Assembly: GCF_018691265.1 (NCBI RefSeq)
Contig: NW_024881316.1
Span: forward strand, 5,294,819-5,358,818
Direction: 5' to 3'
DNA: 64,000 nt
Source of the DNA: Tyto alba
Lineage: Eukaryota; Chordata; Aves; Strigiformes; Tytonidae
The notes below the pieces were generated by a model. It was given only the letters and a program-made list of their open reading frames with translations, was not told where the DNA came from and did no database searches. Position 1 is the stretch's first letter. Each line of letters begins with the position of its first letter. Both the position numbers and the translations under genes were made by a program. Of this stretch, positions 34,501-47,270 are shown piece by piece.

Positions 34501-37500
34501 ACATTAACATCCTTGCAGATAATAGGAAACTACAGGCTCTGCCCTTCTTAAGAGAACAGAGCCTCCATAATTTACATACAACAGCACGTGCACCAGCAGA
34601 CAAGCACTTCCCACACCTTCACAAAGACTCCTGAGCGAAAGGTTTAGAAATTGCAAAACATAAAGGGTTAAGACTTTGCTTTCACCCAGTTATATGTAGT
34701 TGCCGTGCTGTCTTCTGCAAAGCTACCCAGTAACTCAGAAGAAATCACAGCTAGCAAAAGTTTCAGAAACTTTACCTAACAGCTTCCACCTCCCGTTGAT
34801 AAACGAAACACAGACATGGTCACCTACAAATAATTATCTTTCATAAGACATTTTTGTTGTTGTTCCATGCCAATATCTTGTAGCTAGACTGCGATAGTAG
34901 CGGGGTTTTGCCGTAAAACTATTGATGGTCCCCAGGTTTTGGCTTCACAGCATACGACATACCTAAGGACTGCTGCAACAGCTTTTTCATCCTGTTCAGT
35001 CTTACCAACAGTCTGGCCATGAACTTAAATCTTGGAGAAAAAAGAAACAAACTTGCTCGACAGCTGTTCTTTTCCTTGCAGCTATATTCAGCATCTGATT
35101 ACTGCATTCTCCTCCCATAAGCCTACAAGACCTACGAGAATTGATAACAGCCAACCCAACAATACTTTTTTTTTTGGTTCTAAAACTGTTTGACACTGGA
35201 AGCACAAAAACCCTGAGGACTTGAATTAGACATTCAATTTGCAGAACACTTAATTTTTCAGTGAGTTCACTGGGAAATGGCTTACAACACAGGGAGCTGG
35301 TAAAGTTTGAGAGGGAAGAAAAAAAAAAAAGAAGAGAGAGAATGAAAAGTTGGGGAAAAAAAATGAGAATTAAATATCCTGGCTTGTACTCCAAGATAAG
35401 AGCTCAAGTTGAAACAAAATCTTTCTAAGGATAAGGACTGTGTATCCTTTGGCAGAAAGCAGCTCGGAGTAAAATTGTCATCCTGTCTAGATGAGATTCT
35501 TTCATTTTACCTGTTCTAAGCATATCTAGAATTAATCTAAGCTCTAAACTACCCAGATCACATAATTCTAAATGAATATAAAAAATTGTTGTCTTTTTTA
35601 AAAAGTGCTAGCTGGGTAAAAGACTGCTAAATCTTTTTTTTTTTTTTTTTTAATTAACCAAATTATGAATTAAAGCAGTTGCAACGGCAGCTGATTAAGT
35701 AAATTCCTTTTAATTCATTTAGTCCAGCCCTAGAGAGCCAAGAAATGCTACCAGTCTCCTCGAATTATGTCCACTCATAAAGTCATGAGATGTAAAGCAA
35801 TGACATTCAAACTCCTTAAATGCCTAAGAGTAGGAGAAATGACATTTGGGTTATGCAAGCTGAATGAAGCTGTTACAATATAAAAATCATTATCTCGTGA
35901 CTTTTGTTAATGTATGGAAAGTGATTTATTTTTTTTCTGCATAGATTTTTTTGGAACAGAAAAGTAGGTTGTTGTGCATCATCAGCACATAGACATGACC
36001 TGGACCTCCCTGGAAAACTGTCCCAGAAAGTGCAACGACAGCTCTTCCCTTTTGTCGCCTAAACCCAAATACCTGCACCAATGCTACTCGATACTCCGGC
36101 ACAAGGAACACTCCGAGAAAATCCTGACGCTAGGCATTTGGTTGATTTTCTGTCTGGTCTGTGGGAGATGCTCAGTCGGATGCCAGCTCTCAGGTATTGC
36201 GCTGTGGCTCCTGAGTAGACAGAGGCAGCCGAGCTCCACTACAGGATGTGAAAGTTTCCGTGCCCCCCCTCTGCCCTACACACCCTGTGGCAGGGGGTGA
36301 GCCTGTCAGCCTTCCACGTCACGCTTCAGCTTCCTTCACTGGCCAGAGAGCATGCCCGGGGAGATGCTCTGATGCGCTGCTCTGGCAACAGGAGCCTACA
36401 TCTCTGTTCCAAACTCAAACTCACCTCAGCTAAACTGAACCCTGTCCAAAACTTTCCCAGGACCAGGGTCCTCAGGGAACGCTGACCTTAAAGGACCAAA
36501 ATCCTTAAGAAGTAGGAGCTCTTCTAGAAATAAATGGTCTAGATGTATTGCTTCTATATTCTGTTCTTTGTAAACATGAAATAAAAAAGGAAAAAAAATC
36601 TCACCAAAAGGATACTGACAAGAATGCCACTTTGTTTCTTCATTTTAGAAACATCTAGTACCTACTTATTTGTCTGAAAGCCTTGGGGAGCACCTGGATT
36701 AATTTAATAGAACCGGTTAAAATCTTTTGGGAAATATGGACGCTGCTGAGGAAATTAACAGAACCTGGAAAGAAACACAACATTAACTGACTGAAAAATA
36801 CGCTAAAGCTTCTTTTCTGTTGATGCATTGCCCTTTTGCTTCAGAGACCGGAGGATGAAATGCATTCCCAACATATATTATCAGCAGATCAAATTTAGTT
36901 TCTGCTATTACTTTCAAAGGATTTGGTGAACAGACAATAGCATTAGTATTATCTAATCCTTCACTCAGACCTAGGACTCAAAGATTAACAGCTGCAGATT
37001 TTGTAACATTTCTAATTCATGGATAAATTATATTTTCTCGAATTGGATGGATAGGTAATGTCCTGAAGTTATTTAATGCTTAGGAATCATTGACTTCACA
37101 GGAACAGACTAAGAACTCATGACCATGAAAAATTGCTAATTGGATGAAATTAGTTGAAAAAAATATCCCTAATGAGAAAAACAGGATAAGAATCCCATCT
37201 TCAAGGAGCTTTGAGTCATGCAGACTGGGCTGCTGTGAAGCAACAGTCCTGTTTGGTTTTATTATACAATCTCATCTGCTTTCATTACAGCAAATTATTT
37301 GGGCGTGATGGCACAGCTTCCACAAAAGCGTCTCTCTGCCATTTACCTGGTGGTTTGGACACTTTAGGGGAAGACGCGGTCAGAAAATAGAAGAACGAAC
37401 CGAAGGAGGGAATTTTGTACGGGAGCAGATGGGGTAGTGGAATGCAGCTAATTTTAAATAAGAAAGCACAAGTCCTATCCCTCATCCTGAAAGACAGCAT

Positions 37501-40500
37501 TCTGAAAGCCTCTATTTTCAGGGGAAGTTTCCAAGTAACGTATCCTAAATAGACAAGCAACTCTCCTGTAGTCTTAGGCAAGGAACCAAATGTAAGTTAC
37601 ATGTCTGTGTTCTACCTTTGTGCCGGGCTTCTCTCTTTATATGCAGTTACCCAGTCTCATCTGAGATACCTAATTTTCCATATTGACCAGATAAGGGAAT
37701 TTCAGCACCTCACATCTTAGATTCCACTCTGGGTGCAGTTATGGGTGACATTCTTGTTATTTAAAAATCTTTTCTTAGCTACAGCCCCAAAGAAGTGCAC
37801 ACTCTTCCTTTTATAATCTTCATATGCTCTTTCCATTTTACACACCTACACTCGTAGCTCTCATATTACACGGGACATAACTTGGTATTAAAAAGACAAG
37901 TGGTCTGCATTAAAAGTGGGTCCGTATCCTTACATTTGGAAGTACAGCGTGTGACATTAATAAAATATAGTCTATGTCAACATTTCTCAGGGAAAGAAGA
38001 ATAAATAGATTCATGTTAAAATATTATACATGTGTATATATACATAATCACATACATAAATATTACAGTAACGTGTACATGTTACTTATTAACATGAACA
38101 TAACAAGCCATTGAAGTTAACGGTTCCTGTTGCCACCACTATTGAAGGAAGGCAAGAGCCCACCAAAACTAACATTTGGAAGAGAAAGGTCGCTTTGATC
38201 TTTTGGAAGAGCAAAGAGATTACAGATTGGAATCAGATCCCTGTCTATGTGTTAGGCTTATGCGTAACCGGAGAAGACACTCTCCTTTAGAATTAACTTT
38301 CACTGTTCCATTTCTTTACTTACACCTCTTCATATTCCTGTAATTACAAAAGAGAATAAATAAAAAAAAAAAAAAAAAAAACACACCACCACCATTTTGT
38401 CCACAACTATAATTTCATTCTTTTATCTGCCACTTATCTTTCCATGTAAGAATCCTCCCAGCTCAGATCACCAATGCAACATTGTTCTTCCATCTCTTCT
38501 TCAAACCACAAAACTTCAGGCTATAAGAAATAGCAATGTAATAAGATGCAGGAATAAGGATAAATCAAGAGATTCCCTGTTCGAAATTTCTGGTTTTCCT
38601 AATTCTTCTTCCTTTCCCATAATTATGCTCGCTCTTGCATTTCAACCCTCACCTCATCTCCATTTCAATTTTCCAAACTGTCTAGCATTGCTTCTATTTT
38701 ATTTATGCCACTCTTTCTCTTTTCTGTGATGTACCTTCTTTTCCCTTGTAGGTAAAAATAAACACATACACCTAAACAAGTTAAAAAATTATTTTCTTAC
38801 TACTGCTGTTACCCAGAGCACCTTTCTCAGGGCTTTCTGTATTTTCCATCGCCTTCTCCATTTCTATGCTTTTATCTTCAAACTGTGTTCCAAAGACTGA
38901 TCGTGGCCTTGCCTTTCCCCTCCCCCTCCCCATCCCCTTTGTTACGTGATCCATTATAACCCTGCTTAGAGTTGTTTGGCTTTGATCCCAAGCACTAGTC
39001 ACAAATATCTTTGCAGCAGATCAGGCTCTCCACTGAAGGAACCCCATGTCAGCATCTAATGGTCAGCTACAGTAAGAGATGAGCTAAATCAAGACTCATT
39101 TTCACATTTTCTACCCATCCATTCAGTGTATTTGCTGAAGATTACTCCATGTTTTGAGTGACAGGTAATAAGCAAGGCCTGTCTCCTCTGTATGGACAGG
39201 AGGAGCTAAAAAGCACTCCTTCCCTCGGGCAAGAAGTTAAATGGTGTTAAGCATCTTCAGGAGGTATCTGTATGTAAACCCATACGCTGCCAGTAACACC
39301 TGGCAATAACATCAGACTACTGCAGACTCTTCCACCAGTCTCATTTTGGCCACCCTTCCCTTACACCTTAGAACACCATCTGTGATTGTACTTGTCCCCG
39401 GCCAAACAATCACAAAACCAGGAGGTTTTTTTCAGCTTCACTTTGTTCATTCTTTCACTCATACCGAAGAACGATGAGCAACACAAACCTGAATCACCTG
39501 TCATTTGACCACAGGCGATACATATTTTTTTCCCAAGCCTAGCCTATGCTCTTCTGCCACCTGAGGCCCTCAAACAACCAGTTAAACAACAGTTGACTGA
39601 GAAACCAGCTGGGCCACAAAGCGTTTACATAAAACTTCATCGCCAGGGTTAACTGCAGCTAACGCTCTCTTGGTCATGAAGTACTATCAAAACTGTCACA
39701 GGCAAAAGTTGCTTATTACATGACAATTTAAGAATGGATTCCTTTTGATTTAGGTATAAAATAGCAAGTTCAAGTATTCCTCGCTCAAACAACAACAGTT
39801 GTCAGGCCCCACACGTGCACTAGATCGGATCATGGCACAGATGGATATAAATCCACATTTTTCAGACCATAAATCAGTCAAACTGGCTGACTGACTGCAG
39901 GCAGGATGCCCATAGGACTGGGTTATTCTCCACCTGACCATGACGAGATTCCCCTGGTGCATTCAGCACTGTGAGAACCAAGAGAGTGGTCGGATTCAGT
40001 TGGATCTTCTTGTGTTATGTTTCAGTCTGTTGAAATATGGATATCTCAAGATGTTAAAAAACACACACTTACAGTGTTTTGATCCTATACAACTCTTTCC
40101 TTGACAGATCAATAAATTTCTCTAGCAAATACTTTATTTCTGAAATAATTTAAAAAAAAAAATCATCACATTTATTTGAAAACAGCTTGCCTAAGCACAC
40201 ATTTGAGGCAAACTTATTTCACTTCATGCTAATTCTTAGATCTATATTAAAAAAAAAAAAAATACACCCACCCTAGGGTTTTTTTGCTTTAAAATGAGGG
40301 GAAAACCCTATAAGAAGATCAGATCTGGGGTACAAGATAACACAGACAATTTCCAACATAAATGCTAGTTATTAGGTGTCATGTAGAGTCAGGAGTTGCC
40401 ATGGAATCCATTTGCTTCTAAACCAGCTCCTCCTGCTGGAATACTTTCTCATTATTATTTCTTTCAGCAGCACAAAAGGAGCTGGCTACAGAAGAAATGT

Positions 40501-41159
40501 TATTTTAAGGTAAAGTTTCTACTATGTCTGCAATCAGACATGAAATTAAAATCTAAATTTAAAGCTACATTTTTGTTCAAATGTAAAGCTACATTACTGT
40601 GGTCAGAAGAATGAAATCATTGTAGACTTTTTATAGCTTCAGTAAAGCAGAGAAAACAAATTATAGCTAAAGTCTTCCTCTCATCTGCCTTCCCATGAGT
40701 GAAAATAAATGTCATATCTGATATCTACTGCTTACATTTTCGCTACATTATTCTCCCATTATGCTTAACTTCTAACATTTTCATACTAGTTATTCTATGT
40801 AACGGCAGCCTCGTTACCAGCCTAATTATTAATGTCCTGCTATACAGAACAGTGTGTGCATGCTGGACACTGGGCTTATTAGGCCAATGAACTCACTTGT
40901 CGCGATGTCAGTTTCAACAGATAGATTTTTAGAAGAAAAAATGCGATCCTGCCATCAAAACTCTCGACACGCCGATTATTGGGTTTCAATTCTTTTGTAT
41001 GCAATGTACTGCAGCAAGACTGGAGGACAATACTGGAAAGTAACCAGCAATATTAGAAAACTATGTCACTGATTTGCAGCTTGGCACGTTAATACTTATT
41101 ATTAATATTATTGTTTATTATAGACATTGACTAGCATTGCATCTGGAAGCCCTAAACAG
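31600..41159. other. AT-rich intergenic DNA, no gene recognised
   Basis: About 9.5 kb of mostly unique-looking sequence without convincing exons. It contains homopolymers (31600-31608 T, 33869-33882 T, 35636-35651 T, 38362-38380 A) and a G-rich patch at 33085-33103. A GC-intermediate patch at 36170-36490 has overlapping short open frames of no recognisable kind. No promoter-like CpG cluster was seen. Confidence 0.65.
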
Positions 41160-41300
41160 AAATAGGATCCTATTGTGATCAACACTGTATGGAGATAAAC
41201 ACAGCCCTTGCCTCCAAGAGCTCGCATTGTATGGTCCTAGCCTTGTAAACTGACCCGGGTAGATAGATTCTCGCGCCCCTGCGGAGTCCCCCAGCCCTCC
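41160..41300 (-). repeat. Ancient amniote interspersed-repeat relic
   Basis: Read on the minus strand the order is CTCCGCAGGGGCGCGAGAA, TTACAAGGCTAGGAC, GCGAGCTCTTGGAGGCAAGG, CTGTGTTT, ACAGTGTTGATCACAATAGG. This parallels the well known tail of an old repeat abundant in turtles and crocodilians and seen as relics in birds (TAAGCTCTTTGGGGCAAGG, then TGTACAGCGCCTAGCACAAT). The family name and exact ends are not certain. Confidence 0.45.
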
Positions 41301-43559
41301 AAGGCGGTCACAGCTTCCTGCGGAACCCTCCGATGTGCAGAAGTGGCAAGCAAGTTTCGGGTGCAGGGAGCCTGAGCCTTTCTAATCCGTCCCTCTCCCA
41401 CCCTCTAGCAGTTCAGCTGTGCCCGAGCTCAGGCGACTCCACCATCTTACTGAACTTCTGACCTTTAGTTACATCTCCCCAGCTCAAAAGTTTTGCTCCT
41501 GCCAGGAAACGAGAGGCAGCTGGAGGCCCTCTCCCGCCCTGTGTTTTCTAAGGCCCCACCACTGCAGGTAGACTCCTGTCCATGGAGAGGTCTGCGGAAG
41601 CTCCCCAGGGTGCGACAGCTTCTGGGACAGCCACTACCCTTGGAAAAGCAAAAGAGCATAGACAAGCAGGCACGAGACAGAGAATCCTTTGCCCTGGAGG
41701 GAAAGCAGAAGGGTCACCGAAGCAATGAACAGAAGCAGCCCAGCATCAGTAAGCAACAAGGGCTGGCCTGCAGGGACGGGACAGAGAGCCACAAGCCAAG
41801 CGTGCCAGCCAGGCTGCCGGGGCAGGGACCTCGCTAGCCAGGGCCCACCCCACACTACCTGAGCCAGGAGAGCACGGCTGGCACAGGGAAGGCAGCTGGG
41901 CTCAGGCCAGAGCCCAGGTCATCCGGCGAGTCCAGAGCGGCAAGGAAAATCCGAGATCAAGCTGGGAACCCAGTCCATGGGTCAGGGTCCAGACCAACAC
42001 CTAGTGAGGTACAGGCATAGCTGCAACGCTGCTGGAGCCAGGAACCCCTGCAGCCAGGCCCAGGCAAGCACTGAGAGAGGTGCAGCTGGAACTGACAGGT
42101 GAGACTGCTCAGGGAAATTAAGGCTAATTAGCACACTCAGGGACCTGACACTCACCGTCTCCTCCTCTCCCCGCAGTGTGGCTGCTCTGACAAGTGGTTG
42201 GGTTGAGCCATGCACCAGAAGCATTTTGTCCTGAAGCCAGAATTAAAACCAGACGCCAATACAGCCTAAGGTATTTGGCACATTTCAAAAATGTGGCATT
42301 AACATTACCGAGCTATTGCCAAACCAAAGAAATGACAATTCCTTGTTCATCCACCAGCTAAATCTGACAGGAATTACACAGAGCAAGCAAGCCCTGGAGC
42401 TTCCTCCTTCCAGCTGTAAGTAGTGGACACTCCTCAGGAGAAGCACTGAAGGGAAACTGTCCTTTTAATAAGCTCCAGCTTCAGCTGGTTACATCTAGCC
42501 ATTGCATTATACAAACAGTAGTCCCACCATCAGGGAATAGTAGCCAGAATTCAGGGTTTAGACAAAACAGTTCAACGGTGAGGCAAAACCTAAACAAAAA
42601 GATATTAATCATGGGCATATGCCAGGCCTTAGGAAAGACCCCCACACCTCAGCAACAGATTTAGCAGAGTCTGAAACAGGTTAAAACTGGTCTCAGGCTT
42701 ACAAATCTGGTGCTGTTTCCCTGTGCCCCCTTCCAATGTAAGCCACTGATCCCACCGTGTTTTCCTCAGACGTTGTCTCCACCACATCACTTCTGAAGAA
42801 AAAGTCACAAATACGGTTCGTACTGCAGTTGCAATAAGGCATCTATTCACCACGTGGGGAACGCAGAGGAGTAGCGACGGGCTTGCAGAGCGCCCAAATA
42901 AATCAGAAACTGTTAAGCAACAGGGGGGTTGCTCCCAGCACAGTGCGCAGTGTTCATAAACGTAATTAGGCTTGTAACCACAAACAGGTATGAGGCTAAA
43001 ACAAGCAAAGCTCCTATTAAAATCCACACGGGGAACGCTTCCCGTCTTGCCTTACAAAAAACCTGTGAGCATCCTGCTGATTATGATCCACACATCAAGT
43101 GCAACGGGCACCAGCTCCGGAGCTGTCAGGCAGCCTCACACCCAGCATCCCTTCTTTTTGGTCCAGTCAAGCCTGTTCTCTGAGGTGAGGGGAGGCCGAA
43201 GGCAGAGTTTCAGAGCAGCAGAGGGGGACGGTTCCTCTTGCCATTGATCCCATCTGAAATGGCGTGCGCTGTTTCGAAGCGAAGTGTGACCTCGAAACAG
43301 GTTAAGCGGCTTTCCTGCACTGAAACAAAGCGGTGATACGAGTCTATTTATGACCTCTTAATTATCAGGTTGATAGTAAGAACAGACTGTGGAACAGATC
43401 CCACTATTTTAAGCATTATTCTTTGGGGTGCTGAAATTTAAACAGGCTTCTGCTGACAGATTTTCCCCCGACTAATGAAATAACTTCTTTGCTAATGAAA
43501 GCCAGGCCTCGAGACAGGAGATTTCAGGGATAGCGAGGGGCTGGAGGAAGCGTGAGGCA
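41301..43559. other. GC-intermediate intergenic DNA upstream of the first CpG island
   Basis: No gene was recognised. 41.4-42.25 kb is purine-rich and CAGG/CCAGG-rich with many short open frames on both strands. This looks like an old repeat or low-constraint sequence. 42.3-43.5 kb becomes more AT-rich and then merges into the island at 43.56 kb. Confidence 0.55.
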
Positions 43560-44720
43560 GCTCCAGCCCCACTCGCACCCGTGGGCGAGCGCGGGTCCCG
43601 CGCTGTACCCGAGGCCTGGAGGAGACCACCCTCCCGAGGAGGTTCCCCCCCCCCCGCCCTGAGGTGGCTGGGCCCGCAGCCGCCCCCCCCCCCCCCCCCC
43701 CGCCAAGGCCGCTCTCGGTTTGGGACAGGGAGAGCCAAATCCAACCTAGCAAATAAAATCACGGGAAAGGGACGTTTCCTCCCCCGTCGCCCCTCGTGAA
43801 GCTCAGACACGCACCCCCCCTCTCGTTTAGGGGTGAGGAGGGCAGGTTACCCCTCAGTTACCCTGAGGGGTGGGGGGGTTGGGGAGGGGGGGGGGAGAGG
43901 CGAGCACCGCGGGGCCGCGCTGCAGGTGAGGGGACGGTAATTGGGACAGCAGGACAGCGCTGAGCCGCCACACGACACGACACGACACGACATGACACGA
44001 CACGACACGACGCGACGCGACACGGCGCGACGTGTGTCCGTCTGCCCGGGGGGGGGGGGGGCGGGGCGCGCGGTGAGGCGCCGTTTCCCGCGCTGGCGCG
44101 CACAAGCGCGCTTGTGCCAGGGGCCGGCGCGGCGTGGCGTGGGCAGGGGGGGCGGCGGAGGGCCACGCTGCTCGGCTGCGGGCCGCTGGCGAGTCACCCG
44201 AGAGCCCGGCGGGCATCCCCGCCGCCGAACAAAGCCCTCTGCCGCTGGGAAGCCCCCACACCCCACACCCCACACCCCCCCCCCGAAACGCTCCAGGGGC
44301 TGGGGGTGGTGGGAGCGCACCCGCAGCCCGGCTCTGCCCTCCCACGGAGGAAAACCGTGAGGGAGAGGCGGTAGTAACACCCCGGGTGTCGTGTCCCCCC
44401 CCGCCCCGCCTGCGCCGTGAGGAGAGAAGGGAATAGAACCGCGGCGAGCCGGAGGGGAGAGGGGTCACCCGCGACCGACATGAAGGGGAGCGCGCCGTGC
44501 GTGGGAGTGGGCTCCACACGGCGTGGGGAGGGTGCGGCAAGCCCCGCGGGAGGCAGCGAGGGCGCCGGGTGCGGGTCTCGGGTGGGGGAGCCCGGCGCGG
44601 GGGGTGGGGGGGGGGGTGGGGGGGGGGGGGAGCCGGGGTCGCTGGTACCGCCCCAGGGGCTGGAGGGGAAAAATAACCAGTCGTGCAGAGAAAGGAATCC
44701 GGGAGCTAAGCGAGATGTCT
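43560..44720. promoter_or_regulatory. CpG island in the ASCC3-SIM1 intergenic region
   Basis: Very GC-rich, CpG-dense sequence contains a C19 run (43683-43701), a CACGA pentamer array (43971-44030), a G14 run (44048-44061) and a G-rich stretch near 44600-44630. It lies about 6 kb upstream of the SIM1 start codon. Long open frames on both strands (for example 43854-44540 minus, 44194-44748 minus) are Pro/Arg/Gly-rich and reflect composition. It could be a distal promoter, a lncRNA start or a Polycomb island. Confidence 0.6.
43971..44030. repeat. CACGA pentanucleotide microsatellite, 12 units
   Basis: Twelve 5-bp units run CACGA x4, CATGA, CACGA x3, CGCGA x2, CACGG, CGCGA. Every unit except CATGA contains at least one CpG, so the array itself adds CpG density to the island. 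Confidence 0.92.
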
Positions 44721-46400
44721 GTGAAGACGTAGGGAGGGCAGGAAACACTTTCTGAAGTTTTTAATTTCTCCCAAAGTTCGTTTTCCGTCCCGTATCCTTC
44801 CCGAACCCCTCATCCCTTCCAAGGGTGTTTCAGCTCGGTTGGGACGTTCAGTGTCCCAGGCCCCTTCGGAAATAGAGCAGGCAAGAAAAATGTGCCTGGG
44901 GGTAATCGTTACTGCCCATAAAGTAGATTTTTAAACGTTTCTTTATATTTAGTTTATGTTTTCATGCGCTGCTTGACGTAACAGTAAGATAGCTTGTCTT
45001 CCGATCATTAGCAAGAGTGTATTCAATAAGATAAGGGCTAAAAGGGACTGACCTTTGACTCCACTGGGAAACTGAATATAAATCATCTCGTTACATTTAT
45101 GCCAAAACCAATAAAATTGAAAGGACTGCGTAGTCAAGAGAAGTGCCCCCCAAAGCATCCGTGAAAAAAAAAAAAAAAAATCCACGGATATATCGCCAAA
45201 AATTGTTTAAAACAATGACTGAAAATAACTAACAATCATGGTGGTGATCGAGTACTCTAATTTTGCAGTGTTTCTATAATTATTTTTTAGGAGATGCATT
45301 CGAAACCGCTTTTATCTGGTATCCAAGGGTCTGTTCACTATTTCCTGTGTTTTGTTAGAGAATCGGCTTTCTCGTTGTCCTGCTCCCCTGAACATCCTAA
45401 TAACATTAGCAAAAGAGCAGGAATAAAGTACCTAGAGCATGGCTTGAATCTTGGAGGTTAAGATCTAGATCAGTTAAAACGTATTAATTGCTTCTGAATG
45501 GTCTCAGAGAGCATTTACCGTGTATATTTATGTCAATAAAGCCTTGATTAGGGCACGGATGGAAATTCACATCACACTCCAATTCACCAGGGTACCCGAG
45601 TGCGTGTGTCTGAAGTTACCGGTCTCTTAGAAAGCCAATCCACCCGCCTGGCCCTCCCGGCACCCTCGGAGCGCTGCACCCCGCGTGGGGGGCACACGGG
45701 GCCCCCCCGCTGGCTCGCCGGGGCCGTGAGGGGCCGGATCCCGCCTTCTCGGCCCCACGAAGCGGAGGGAGGTTCGGCGTGTCGGAAACTGCCCGGTACC
45801 GGTTCCAGGCCGATGGGTTGGGGTTTTTTTTTTTAAGCAATCCTGAGAGCGACCGGCGTGGTTAATTCGCTAATCCCTACCTTTTTCAAACGCTCTCAGA
45901 AGAGCAGCGTGCGAGCGATGTCTTAGGCTTGAAAACATGTTTCTCTGCATAAGAAATGGCCACCTTATTCTTTGGGGAGGGGATTAGTAAACGCATCCAC
46001 ATTCATAAACCAATAAATATATATCAGAGTACGCCAGAATGTGCTGGAGAAGAAACCGGATTAGACGTGTCCTATAGGGAAGTGACCCAGTAAGGCTTTT
46101 CTTTCTTTCTTTTTTTTTTTTTGTTTTAATATTTTTTCCTCCGTTTTGATCTGTACAGTTGTCTCTTCCCCCGCTCTTTCTCCGCACACACACGCACGCA
46201 CACATGCTGCAGTATTCGCTGCATATTGTGCGTGGCTACACAAGTTTGCTGCTACACACAGTTGGAAACCTGTCCGTGAAACGCTCTCTTTTCACCCAGC
46301 CTTTCTCCAGCCAGCCCGTTCCGTTACCCGTCTTTTTAAATCCAACTGCGCTGCAGCAACTATTTCTTCAATTTTCCAATATTTTCCGTTTTCCAGAGCA
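44721..46400. other. Intergenic DNA between two CpG islands
   Basis: Mostly AT-rich with balanced composition. 45290-45560 looks like unique, possibly conserved non-coding sequence (GGTTAAGATCTAGATCAG, AACGTATTAATTGCTTC, GTCAATAAAGCCTTGATTAG). A small GC-rich patch with many CpGs lies at 45590-45830. A CA/CG dinucleotide patch is at 46186-46203 and a T-run near 46109-46122. No coding exon was recognised. Confidence 0.55.
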
Positions 46401-46419
46401 TTTCTCACCCCGAAAACAA

Positions 46420-47270
46420 ACGCGCCCGAACCCAGAGCAGCTCCAGACAGCCCGGCGGGGCCACCCCGGCCCCCCGCCCCGCTGCCCCTGCCCCGCCGCG
46501 GGGGGACAGGGGGACACGGGCCCCGTGGGGCGGCGTGGGGCCGGAGCCGCCGTGCCCCCCCACCCCCCCACCCCGGGGCTCAGGTACCCACTCCGCGCCC
46601 TCAGCTGCTGCCCACTCTGCTCCGACGGCTGCTACGCCGAGGAGTAACGGCGGCGCGGGGCATCCCGCGGCCGTGCGTTCACTTCGCTTGTTGCACAGCG
46701 TCACGTACCCACCCACCCGGGACAGAGGCGCTTCCGTGGGGCGCGGCAGCAGCCTCGCCGAGCCCTCCGCCAGGGACGTCGGGCTCTCGGAGCTACCGCG
46801 GGCTGCCTTCCCCTGCGTGGCTGGGACAGGGCAGCGCCAGCCCTCATCTCCGCTGCCTGAAGTCGCGTTTTTTTGGCGAAGGAAAACAAGGCTAATGACT
46901 TAGAGGCGGCCAAATTCTCCCACCGTCCGATAACCGCCTGGTGAAATCTGCCGGGCGATGTCCCCAGCGTGCTGGCCCCGCGCGAGTGATTCTGTAGCGC
47001 CGTGACTTTGCCCACGGTCGGTGTAACTTCGAAAGCCGAATGACTGTCTTTCGCACGCCGGTCCTTTCACATCTTGTACTTTACCTACCGTAGCATTTAG
47101 ACAGTAAAAATCTACGGAGGGGCTCGTCGAGTGCGAGCCCCCCCCGCCAGGCTCCGGCCCCGGGGGGAACCGGGGCGGCCGCTGACACCCACGCGGGACT
47201 GCCGCTGCGGGGAAGAAACCGAGCCCCGGCACGCCGTGAAAGCGGATCCTGGGTGAGCTGCCGTCCTCGC
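46420..47270. promoter_or_regulatory. CpG island upstream of SIM1
   Basis: GC-rich and CpG-dense, with C-runs near 46552-46572. It ends near a run of AT-rich balanced sequence at 47.3 kb. Open frames such as 46146-46895 (+) are Pro/Ala/Arg-rich without domains. It is separated from the putative SIM1 promoter by about 2 kb. Confidence 0.55.

Noticed and set aside
40699..40890. Hydrophobic 63-codon frame resembling a membrane protein
   Set aside because: AT-rich DNA gives Ile/Leu/Phe-rich translations by chance; no flanking exon or conserved motif.
43854..44540. 228-codon minus-strand open frame
   Set aside because: It translates the CACGA pentamer array into a repeated SCRVV-type pattern, so it is an artefact of the microsatellite and GC content.
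46146..46895. 249-codon plus-strand open frame
   Set aside because: Lies across a CpG island, Pro/Ala/Arg-rich, no recognisable motif and no splice support.
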